Shown here: positions 10,701 through 22,700 of the stretch, one piece after another
Layout: every line of letters begins with the position of its first letter
Numbering within the stretch: position 1 is the first letter of the stretch
Source of the DNA: Corythucha ciliata
Lineage: Eukaryota > Arthropoda > Insecta > Hemiptera > Tingidae
Assembly (NCBI GenBank): GCA_038030265.1
Contig: CM075943.1
Span: 59,929,971 to 59,993,970, forward strand
DNA: 64,000 bases
Reading direction: 5' to 3'
The notes under the pieces: model-generated
The model's database searches: none
What the model saw: only the letters and a program-made list of their open reading frames with translations
What the model was told of the DNA's origin: nothing
Made by a program: the position numbers and the translations under genes

Positions 10701-13700
10701 GTGCGTTATTACGTGAATAACACGTGTTTGCCGTCTGACCGGAATTTGATTTACTTCTCCCCACAAGTGCATTTTTGATGGCGCCTGCCGGGCGGTTTCG
10801 TCACCAAATTGAGGGGAGAAAATTTTCCCCACTATTAGGGAATTTTTATCGATTTTATGCGCTGGGTAAGAAAAGTGTGCAAATGGTTGCTTTTTTTACG
10901 TCGCTGGCTCTTGGACTATTCCTTCCCGAGCTAAAAAGAGAGATTTTTTGGCCCCGGAGATATATTCTCGGCCCGGCCGGAGACCTGAGATCGGGTCCGT
11001 GGCCCGGAGACTCCGGGCAACCCTAAGAACAGGGTACTTTTTTGCAATGACTCGGGCTTGTGTTGACTGGGCTATAACTCCTACAACGAGAAAAAACTAT
11101 TTTTTTTAATTTTAAAACAAATTTTCAGCTTCCTCGTGAGTTTCCTAGTAGATGCGCGCGGTGGAGCCATGCGAGGCTGTCGCCACTCGGGTGTTCGCAT
11201 CATCGTCCCTCCCAGGCGAGCTCCAATGCCGCTCCGTGTCACGTGTCGATATTTGAAACGAGACAAACTGCCTCACCCTCCGCCACTCATGGAAGGCGAA
11301 GCGTTGGCGAGTCGAATTCTCGAATTGGGACCAGTCGGAGCGAAATTCCTCGGGTAAGAAAATAATAATAATACGAGTGACTTTATACAATATAAAGCGT
11401 TCTGACAATCGTGGACTTTTGTTCAGGCCCGTCATGATTGAAGTCCCTCATTTTGGAGCCCTTCGAGGCAAGGAAAGAGAAATCGTCATCTTACGTTCAG
11501 ACAACGGTGAAACATGGCGCGAGCACACTTTTGAAGCCAGTGAAGAAGCCATACATGAAGTAATGAGTCACAGCTTCGACAACGAAGGTATTTCATCCCC
11601 CCAAAATCTTCTTATTGAAAGAAACTTTCCACAAAGTCGTGTTTTTGACTTAACAGAAATGTTACTGACCGAAGACGGAGCGCGAACAACGCGAATTCTC
11701 ACCACCGAGTTTCCCCACTACATCGCGGTCGTGTCGCGCGTTCGTCAAGAGGTTCACGCCATCGGTCCCGAGGGTGGCATGGTGTCGTCGACAGTCGTCC
11801 CACAGGTTCAGGCCGTTTTCCCGCACGGTGCTCTGACGAAGAAGATCAAAGTTGGACTTCAGGTAAACGTTAATCTGTTCAAACCGAGAAAGAACGCTCA
11901 CGCGGCTTCACTGAAAAAGATAACAGTGAATCATATACCCAAAAAGAAACGGTTTTCCCTAATTTGGTAAACAAAAAGAAATCCAAAGAAAACTTAGTCA
12001 GTTAACTTATTTATTTCCCGTTTCAGTAATTTGTTTTGCAAGTCGTCTTCCTAATTCAATATTTATTTGTGCCCTTCTCCCGTATGGCAGCATTTCGTAG
12101 TCAACAGTTTCAAGTTATTCTTCACCCAATTAGTTCAGTACCATTGTTTGGCCGAAGTGCAATGGTTGAATAATTTTATAAATCTCATTCAGCCTTTTTC
12201 TGCCCTCAACGTACCTTTCCAACTTTGGGACTCCCCTCCCTCCCATAATGACAGCCACCAAAGCCCAAAAAAGCTTAGGCACAGCAGTTGGATCTAACGA
12301 TGATTTCTCGAATACATCATTGAGCAGAGAGAAAGGGAGTTTATTTATTTCTATCGTTGATGTTTTTATTTTATTGTCTATTTTTCCTCATCTTTGGCTT
12401 TCCTTATTTCACTAGTACTCATCCTGTGAGTTTATCATTTATTTTTTGTAGAGCATGAGTAGTGCATGGTTTGAATTTTTCATTAAGTCGGAAAAGAGGA
12501 GAAATTACTAAATTTCCGCCATATTTTAAGCATCAATGGGTTCCAATATGTGTTAAATACCTAATATCGTCGGACAGAACTTTTTCCTGTCAATTTTGTT
12601 GCTAAATGACGATGATGCAAATTATAGTTTAAGTTAAAGTTCATTCTAATCCTACTTTAATTTATAATTAAGATTAAAGCAAAAAAATTGCTCTTAAGTT
12701 ATCTACCAACTGAAATTAGCCACCTCTCTCCCAATAACAAACTCATGTTGAGCCCCTCATTTTTTGATCGGTGAACTATCTCTTTTTACGCTCTAAGCGA
12801 TAAACCAAAGAACTTAATATTAGAGCTATACCGTAGAAACAGCATGTGGGTAACTTTCTCGACGTTTCAAAACACTACAAGGCCCCCCTTAAGGGAGCTG
12901 ACCTCGAATTTTTCTCACGTTCTGCTAGCTAGAAAACACGTGTTTCTGTTAATTTCAGGGGAGAAATAAGAATATGGAAAACACTTCTCTAATGGGGAGG
13001 GAAGCTATCCTGTAACTCTTCAGCGTAGTGCCCAAGTTGAAAAGCCAAGTTTTCATTAATCTTTTGAGGTAATCGAACGAAAATTAACGATTTTGCAGAA
13101 AAGCTACGCTAAAAGAGTAGTTCAGGGTAGAAGGGGGTACTGTTCTTGTCACGCTTGTCTCCCTTTCACCCTGTAGAGTAGCCCCCCCCCTCCCTAGGGC
13201 CTTATTCTATAATATTTTCAGAACTGAATTTTTTTCTCACAAATTATATATTTGTTAGTTGTTTTTTTGGTAATTTTTCTGTCAAACATAAATGAAATTT
13301 CAAATTTTCATCCAAGAATAAGGCCCGTGGCTTCCTATCCGATGACACCCAAGAAAAGTGGACAAAATCACCTTTCCTTCCCTAATAACATTCGGTTTTA
13401 CACGAGTAAGTTTTTTTGTTTTTTTCGTACGATTAATCTAGTCGTGTACAGACAATTTTGGTGATTATTGTCTCCATCTTCTTTCATTTTTTTTTTAATT
13501 TCAACAATAATAAAAAAAAAAACAACATACTCGTGTAAGAGGCGCTTAAAGCTAATTTGTTGTTAACGAACAAAGATGTTATCCCTCAGACACTAGTTAT
13601 ACGTTGCACTTAATTATCGTGTGTGATACATGTAAATAATTCATGTGCCCAATAAATTTAGTTGAAATAAAACAAAAAAAAAATATTATTTACTGCATTG

Positions 13701-16700
13701 AATTGATGCTCAAGATGAACCACTGGGTCTAAAACTGAACTCAACGAATCCTCTTCTCAGTCGGTCGCTGACTCGGGCAGAAAATAAGAAATTATTACGA
13801 ATAAAAATGGGGATCAGTCGGTTCAAACAAAGCAAAGTTCGAAAATAAAGAAATGTATTTATTTATGAGTAATGCAGTATACAATATTCGAGCAATAAAA
13901 GTTATTAGAGCAACTGAAAACTATAATTTATTGGGCATCCTATAAATTGCTCAATTTTGTTGTTATTTTCTTTCGCTTCTTTTTATTAGTTTTTTGCCAT
14001 GGTCTCGCTTTAACATTCCCAATGCTTGCATTTTATTTTATTTTTCGAATGAATTGGAAACAAACGAAGGAAGCCTGGATTATTTTCGAGCTCTGCTAAA
14101 AAAAAAACAAAAAAAAAACAATGAAAAACCCTTCCCCAGCCATAAGACACTATCCTCTTTTCACTATACACGTCTTGTTTTCATATTGAAACCAAGTTCA
14201 TAGTTGAACGCTTTTGAACCTTGCAAGAAAAAAAAAAAAAAAAACAGTCGTGGCATAAACCCGCACGGGCCAACGAGCCAGAGACATTTACACGCAAAAC
14301 ACTGTCAGTCTTACTGTTCATACATTTTTTTTTTTTTTTTTCAATTCTGTAATTGCACGAGGATATTTTTTGTCCCAGCTCCTACAAGAAAATAGGTTTT
14401 AAGGACGCGTCTGGAATTTAAAAAATCATGGAGGAAGAAATAACATGGAGAGCCCTAGTGGGCGGGCCTATTCATACACCACCTGAATGCTATTGGTCAG
14501 AAGGCTTCTTTATTGTTGTTTTTTTTTTTTTATTAACGTGAATACGTTTTACGGGAGCAGAGGGGCCAATTTGGCAGAAATGGCGAAACGGGTCTCACAG
14601 CGCATGCGCCGTCTGATGATGAGGAGGGTATGGACAGTGTCAACATTAGACATTATGCGCCCCCGGGCGAATATTTCACCAGCCCCCCCCCCCCCATGAA
14701 GTCACTGTTCAGATTTTTAAGCCTCGATTTGGCGTTTTTTTTTCACGTTAACCGCGAATTAGAGGTTTTTTCAATACTTCAGCGCTTCTAAATTTCATCA
14801 GTTAATTTAATATTTTTTCCATTTTAGCCGTGAATTATCGATTTGTCTCCATTTCAGCCTGAATTAGCGATTTATTTATTTAACAATTTTACGGACGCTT
14901 AGTCCAATTGACATTAAGAAAGAATATAAATATAAATAACATAAAAGAGTAAGAAAAAACAAAGTTTAAAGAAGGAACAAATGAAGAGAAGAAACAATAA
15001 AGCAACACCTTGCTAGAATGCACCACGCGTTTAAAACTAACTAAATCACCAAACTAGTCAATCATAAATTCCGCCTACAATTTAGGACTGCGGACTTGTA
15101 CACATGTAAAGAACTCGCAAAAATGTCACACGATGGTTCTTGCAAGAATAGATTGGCATCACGAGGAAGGTGGAGTAGAGGGCGATTTCTCAGGTAATTA
15201 GTTGCCGCAAAAGGAACGTGAAACAATCCGTGCGAGCGGGCGAAGTATTGTGGGACGCTCAGTGAAATCCTCTCAAGGAGTGACGGGCAATCAATGACGC
15301 CATTTATGAGCTTGTGGAAAAAGCTTTGATCAGCAACTATACGTCGATCGACAAGCGGGGCAATTTGACACACACGCATAATTGACTCGTAATCCACATC
15401 CACCGCGTGGACACCCAACTTGAAGGCAACGTATCGCAGAAATATGTGCTGGACAACCTCGATTTGATGAATCTGAGTGGTATAGTGCGGCGACCAGACA
15501 ATGGATGAGTACTCCAGGATGGGACGGACGAGCGAGCAATAGAGCAGCTTGATGGCTTCAACATTATTAAATTCACGGGTGTTACGTTTGAGGAACCCAA
15601 GTGCCCTACGCGCACGACCGACAACTGCGTCCAGATGAGGGCCAAAGTGAAGCTGTGAGTCAAGCAAAACCCCAAGGTCCCTGGTGATCAGCTGACGAAG
15701 TAAAGGCACACCTGACACAGAATAGTTATAAGTTAAAGGGTTTTGGTGACGACAGAACGAGGTAACAGAGCACTTTGATGTATTCAACTGAAGACCACTA
15801 TCCTCACACCACCTCACGAAGTCCTGGAGACGAAGCTGCAGAATCTCACAATCAGCAACAGCTGTCACAGAGCGAAAAATCTTGAGGTCATCCGCAAACA
15901 TCAAGAAGGAGACATCAGGAAAAATACTGCCCACCGAACCACAGAAGACGACGAAGAACAGTGGTCCTATGTGAGACCCCTGCGGCACTCCTGAAGAAGC
16001 AGAAAAAGGCAGCGAGGTGACACACCTCAATCGTACCATCATTGTGCGCTCCGTCAAATGGGCCGTGAACACCCAACGACCCCAATCGGGCAATCAAGTG
16101 TCTGTGGGAGACCCTGTCAAACGCCTTTGAAAAGTCAGTTGAAACTGAGTCAACCTGAGCACCATTCATAAACGCACCATGGATATATTCCTGGTAAACG
16201 AGAAGGTTGGTCGTGGTAGAGTGTCCGTCAACAAAACCATGCTGCTCCAGTGGGATCGTTGGCAAAAGGAGCGGAGTTAAGATCTTGACCACGAGTCCCT
16301 CAAACAGCTTTGAAATCGTTGACAGGGATGAGATACCTCGATAATTCGTCACCACAGACTTATCCCCAGATTTATGAATTGGGGTCACGTACGATTCCTT
16401 CCAAGGTTTAGGAAAGACTCCATCAGCCAGGGATCTATTGAACAGCACAGTTAATGGGAAAGCGAGAAAGTGAGCACACTGCGTAAGCAACACTGGCGGG
16501 ACTCCATCAGGTCCAAGACCCTTATTAGCATCCAACTTTAATAGGCCCGTCAACACATCCTCTAAAGAGAACTCAAGCCTTCCCACGTCGACAACGTCCT
16601 CCGTCTGGAAGAATATGGGGTCCGATGACGGGGGCAGGAAAACTGATGAAAAGTGCCTAGCAAACATCTCAACTCTCTCCTGTGGCGTTGACGAGCTTTC

Positions 16701-19700
16701 ATTAGCATAGGTAACACTGTCCGGAATAGAGTTGCATCCCTCCTTATAGTTCACGTAATTCCAGAAATACTTTACGCCTGTCCAGATAGAATTTCGCACC
16801 CTGTCAAGATAGTTCCTGTAATCAATCCTCGAGATATACCTGGCCTTCCTTCTCAAATTATAAAACAGTCTGTAATCGTCCTCAGAACCACTACTCCTGT
16901 AGCGTGAGTGTGCCAAGCTCTTAGCCCTGACCATGGAAACAAGCTCTGATGAAAACCACTTGGGAAAGGGAAATATATTTGATAGAGTCCTAGGCACAAA
17001 ATCACGAATAGCACCCCGCATCACGTCGTAGAAATTACCCACTGCAGCCTCCAAGGGAAGGGAATGGCAGAAGCCCCAATCGACACCTCGCAAGAGCTCA
17101 CACATTTGCGCATAGTTTCCTCTTTTGAAATTATAATTGAAGTTCTTAGAACAATGAGGCCGCTGTCGTCCGGATGGTGGCAGGAAGAGGCACTCGAAGG
17201 GAGGATGAGCAGGATCGACATTCACGATTGGGGGGCAAGGCCGCAGGGTCACATCCAGCATATCGGTGACTGCCAGATCAAGAACATTATTCGCCGAGTT
17301 GGGGAGAAAATTGTATTGCCTCGAGTCAAACGACCGCAAACCAGCAAATATGACCCCAGCTCTAGCACTCGGAAGACGGAAGTGTTCATCATTCCACGAT
17401 GCCCAAGGCACCCTCGGAACATTGAAGTCATCGAAGACTGCCATTTTATAATCCGCGTGTTGAAGCAGCGCTGATTCCAAGCCTAGGAAGAGTGATTCAA
17501 TACTTGAGGGAGGCTGGTAGTCAGGCACATATACACATGCAAGGATGACCCGAAACTCGGGTAGGATGACAATTACATGTTCACCCGTGGCGGAGGAAAC
17601 CGAAAAACTGAACGACTTGATCGATCGCGATACCGCCAAGAGCACCCCGCGACTTGAAGACGTTGTTCTGAGGGGATCTGTCTGTGCAATAAACTGTAAA
17701 GTTCTGAAGCTGAAGTTCGTTGGATTCTATATTTTCACAGAGCCAGGTTTCAGTAAGACAAATTGCATCATGAGAGAGATGAGAAGTATTATGACGGAAT
17801 TCTGAAATTTGCCTCCATTTTAGCCGTGAATTAACGATTTGCCTCCATTTTAGCCGTGAATTAACGATTTGCCTCCATTTTAGCCGTGAATTAGCGATTT
17901 GTCTCCATTTTAGCCGTGAATTAGCGATTTGTCTCCATTTTAGCCGTGAATTAGCAATTTGCCGCCATTTTAGCCGCGAATTTCCGATTAATTATTAATT
18001 TTTGCCGCGAGTTGGCGATTTTTCTACGTCTTTGCCGTAAATCAGCACTTCTTGCTAATTGGCTACCTCCGGAAACCTCGGCTTGCTATTTTCTCAATTT
18101 TCTTTTAATTAGCAAATTTTTCACAAATTAACCCCCCAATATCTTGATTATGACCGCACATTAGCGTCCTTTTTTTCTACATTTTAGCCGCGAATTAGAG
18201 TTTTTCCCCAATTTTCCTTGCGAAATTACCTGAAGCATTGTCTGAATTTGGCCGTCGATTAGCTATTTTTTTTTTCACTTTCTGGCACAAAGTTATACCT
18301 ACAGAAGCCGCGAATTTGATGTTTTTTCCATTTGATCCGCGAATTCCTCACTTCAGCGCTTTTTCTCAATTTTATCGGTGAATTAGTCGCGGATTAGCGA
18401 TTTTTCACTATTTTAGCTGTGAATAAGCGATTTTTCCGATTTTTTTTTTCAGTGAATTCGTGTTTTTCCCGATTTCAACCGCTATTGAGCCGTTTTTCTC
18501 AATTTCATCCATGAGTTAGCACTTTTTCGTAATTTTAGCTTCGAATTTACCGATTTTTTTCGCTTTTTCTCAGTTTGAGCCACGAAAACTGTTGTTTCCA
18601 CAGTTCTAGTCACTATAGTTAGCGATTTTTTGGTACTTTATCGGTGTAAGCTTTGAGGAAACTTTAGCCGCGAAGTAGCTAAGTATTTTTCTTAATTTTA
18701 GTCCGCCAATCAGTAGCGTACCGGAATAGTGGCGAAGGCCCCCCCCCACCCCCGAAAAGCTTCCAATGAGGATGTTTAGGTTATATGCATGCGCAGGTAC
18801 GTGAAAACGAGTTTTTGGCATGCCCACGACCCAGGACGGAATGGAACGTTGCACAGGTGATCAGCAAAGAGCTGAATTTTGAGAGAAAACGTGGCCTTCT
18901 AGGGGTTGACTTTACGGCTAAAATAGAGAAAATACGCGGCTACACAATGTTTTTTTTTTTTGCCCTTTCGAGTGGATGAAGACTCAGCAAAAAGTTGGGG
19001 GAAAAGCGCTAATATTCGTGGCCTAAAACTGTCGAAAAGCGCTCATTCGTGGCATCTCAATGAAACGTTCAAACAGAAATTGAGAAAAAATCGCTTATAC
19101 GCGGTGTCTAGATGCCACGTTACGGCTAAAATGAAAAAAAAATTGGGACGTGCACAGTTTTTGCTTTACAGCAAGTGCTAAAAGGCAAGAAAACCCGCTA
19201 GGCTATACGATAAAAAAAACACGCTAATTTGGGGCTAAAATTGAGAAAATCGTACTAAAATCGCAACAAAAATTGCAAAAAAAAAACGCTCGATCGCGGA
19301 TAAAAAAGTGAAAAACCAGGTATAATTTAACGTAAAATGCTAATTCACGACTGGGATTTAGAAAAATGGCTAGTTAGCTGCTAAAATTGGGACAAACGCT
19401 AATCCACGGCAAAAATGGAGAAAAATAGCTAATTCGCCAATGAAATTAACAAAAAGCGCTACTTGGCGTCTAAACTAGGAAACAATCCTACTTCGCAAAC
19501 TCAACAGAAAAGAATCGCTAATTAATTTGGAGCTAAAATAGTGGTGAAAATTCGATAATTTGCGGATAAACAACGTTACTTCGCGGATAAAAATGACAAA
19601 AAAACGGTTAATTCACGGCTAAAATGGAGAAAAACGTAAATTCACGACAAAAAATTTAGTAATGACGCTGACTCGAGGCTAAAATTTAGGAAAACACAAA

Positions 19701-22700
19701 TCCGTAGGTTCTGAAAGCAAATGCGGGCCTAAAGCTGAGAAAACGCTTGAAGTCCGTAGCTGAATGTTGAAAAAAATTGTTAATGCGGGGGGGGGCAAAA
19801 ATAGTTCATACACCGCTAATTTGCGGTCAATATTGAGAAAAGTCAGCGCGACTGAAATGAACGAAAAACGCTATATGCTTGCAGCTCAAAGTACTAATTC
19901 ACTGCTGAAAAGGTTAAGACGCTGCTGAAATGGAGAAAACCCTGTTCCTGGGGCTAAAAATGATAAAAGCGCTGATTCGCGGCTAAGAGTGTGATAAATG
20001 TGCTACAATTTGGGAGTCTTGAAACATTGGGGAAAAGTGCTAATTCACAGTGATAATTAAGAAAATGAAGACTGTTGAATTCTTGGGGGCAACTTGGGTA
20101 CTGAAATTGAGACAAAGCGTTTGCAGGGTCTGAAATTGAGAAAAACACTGAATTCGCGGAGGTAAAACAGAGAAAAAAAATGCTAATTCTTGACTAACTT
20201 GACGGAAAAATTGAGAAAACGTGCTATAATTCGTAAAGTAAATTAATAAAATGAGTTGAATACGGTGGAAATTTTGAGTAAAAAGAATCCAATTCACAGC
20301 TAATATTGAGAAAATGACTTGCGGATTCTCGGGGCAAATTATTCGGGACTGAAATCGAGAAAAATCGCTAAATCACGCGGCTAATCCGCATGATTAAATA
20401 AAGGAAAACGCGAATTGGCGTTTAAAATTTAGAAAAAACGCTAATTCAGGGTTAAAACTTTTTGCAAAAAGGTCTAATTAGCGGTTAAGATAATTGAGAA
20501 AGAGCACTGAAACGCTACTACTTCATTTGCGGATTCTTGAAGCCACTTCATCGCTTAAATTGGAGTGAAACGCTAATCAGTAGCCTAGAGTTTACAAAAA
20601 GCGCCGATTTGCAGCTAAAATTTAGAAAATTGAGCCAATTCGTGGATAAAATTGAGAAAAAGCGATGATTCCCAGCTAAAATTGAGAAAACGCACACTGG
20701 CATCGCAGTTGCCGGAGGCAATTTCTTGGCTAGAATTGAGAATGTTACGTTGTGCGGGGAGGGGGGGGGCTCCTAAAGATTTCTGCCATGGACCCCGATG
20801 GGTTTGGTTCCGTGACGGTATACGATTGACCTGAAGCCTGTTATACCTTCTAGCTACGCCATTTGAGCGACAATGTGCAGTGGCCAGCATACGAGAAGAA
20901 ATCATCAGTATTTAAGGTGAGTGAAGTACGCCATGACGAGGGCACATCAGCCCTCAGCATCAGCTTGGGACAAAAGCTCACTTTTAACCAATTTAAGGGA
21001 CTGTGGTGGCCACTCAATAATGTTGAGGAGGAAACAGCGTACACTGGCCAATTGAGCATTTTCCAACAGGACTCGTAATTTCGGCTCAAATCGAAATACT
21101 CAAGAGAAAATGACCCTAAAAATCTCTCAGTTGGGCAATTTTTGGAGGAAATGGCCAAAATCTAGAAATGGATGAAACCGTGTATCGTGAAGTTACCGGC
21201 GGACCTACACCTATCGAAGCCCGGAAATCTCCAAAAGGCCCCTCTAAGTCTCTGTATAAACAAAAAATATAATTTTTATTAGCCTCATCCTTATTTAAGT
21301 CACGAATTACCGCTATTTCACGTTTTTATCCTCCAATTAGCGCTTTATAACCGGTTTAAGCCGCTAATTTCTCAATTTTAGCCACGAATGAGTGATTTTT
21401 GTCAACATTACCCGCAAATTAGTATCGCTTTTCTCAATTTTGGCCGCGTGAATCGTTCTTCTCAATTTTTAGCTGCAGATTAGCAGTATTGCCCCCCCCC
21501 CCGCCCTTCCATAGCCATGAATTTGAGCATTTTCTCAACTTTAGCAGCAAAGTAGCGTTTATATCCCGTGAGCGAGGTTTCTTTAATTTTCCACGAGTTT
21601 TGGCGTTTTCCTCAATTTTAGCAGCGAATTAGCGTTTTTCTTAAGTGTTTTCCTCAATATTAGCACAAAATAGAGGGATTTTCACAAATTAGGACTTTTT
21701 TTTTGGTTCACCATGCCGATTTTCACCGATTTTTCTCAGTTTTACCCGCGAATTATCTTTTTTTTGTTCACCCATTGCCATAAATTGGCGCTTTATCTGA
21801 ATTTCTGCCTCAAAAGTTGCGAATGACGTATAGGTAAATCATTTTTGACGCAAACTAGAATTTTTTTTCAATTTCAGTCACGAGTTGGCGTTTTGCGCAA
21901 TTTTAGCTGCAAAATGTCGATTATCACTCTTTCTCAATTCCAACCCGTGCAGAACCGAATTTTCTCAATTTTTGCCAAGAATTGTCGTTTTCCTAAAATT
22001 AAGCTACGAATTAGCAATTTGTTTCCTTTTTTAGCCGAGAATTATCATTCCTTCCCAATTTGAACTGAAAACTAGAGTTTTTCTTAATTGTATCCGCGTT
22101 AATTAATGATTTTTTCTAGTTGATTTTATTGATTTGTATCCGCGAATTAACGTTTTTCCTCAACTTTTATATCCGCAAATTAGCACTTTTTTCAATTTCA
22201 GCTGTGAAATAGCGTTTCCTGCTAATTTTGCGGCAAATTTTTCATCGCATTACATTTTTTATTAGAATTGGTGATTTTTCGCAATTTCAGTTGTGCATTT
22301 GCTATTTTTGCTCAATTTTAACCTGAAAGCGTTTTTTTTTTGGTCAATATTATTGCGTGTTATCTCAATTTTAACCGCGGAGTTGGTCCAAAAACAACAC
22401 TTTTGCGTTAATTTTCACAATTTATTCGTAGAGTGACCTCCGCATGCATCGCGAGTGAGCGCTTTGGTTTTAATTTCAGTCAGGAAGTTGCTTCGCACGA
22501 CCAAAAATCAGCAATTTTTCACAGTTGTAGTCACGAATTATTAGCGTCGATTTAGCGTTTTAGGAGGTTTGATTTGCAGGAGCCTTCCTCAGCGCCGAGC
22601 GTAAAGAAAAAATAGCTATCCGACTTTTTGACCTGTCGCGGGCGTTTGACACCGTAAATCTTCACGTGCTCGCTGTGAAACTTGCCTATTTGGGTATGGA

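Larger units (their letters stand above)
14871..17807 (-). mobile_element. CR1/Jockey-type LINE, 5' truncated
   Basis: A minus-strand LINE with an A-rich (TAAA)-like 3' tail (TTTATTTATTTA on the plus strand at about 14871). It has ORF2 endonuclease and RT but no ORF1. It begins inside the endonuclease (ICLTETWL, about 17770) and abuts a 30-bp repeat array on both sides. At least two frame changes break ORF2: one near 17645 and one near 16090. Confidence 0.85.

Noticed and set aside
11588..11656. These 69 bases as coding sequence of ankyrin
   Set aside because: GT-AG ends, a polypyrimidine tract and better family fit after removal favour a small intron.
13640..13690. AATAAA plus A-run as the end of a short ankyrin isoform
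   Set aside because: It lies 1.8 kb into the intron in AT-rich DNA with many A-runs; without transcript data chance is as likely.
14455..14515. GC-box-like GGGCGGGCC and inverted CCAAT (ATTGG) as an internal promoter
   Set aside because: Two short matches with no TATA or initiator and no first exon nearby are not enough to call a promoter.
17808..17987. Regular 30-bp direct repeats resembling a CRISPR array
   Set aside because: The units are contiguous with no spacers, and the window is eukaryotic with spliced genes. It is a minisatellite.
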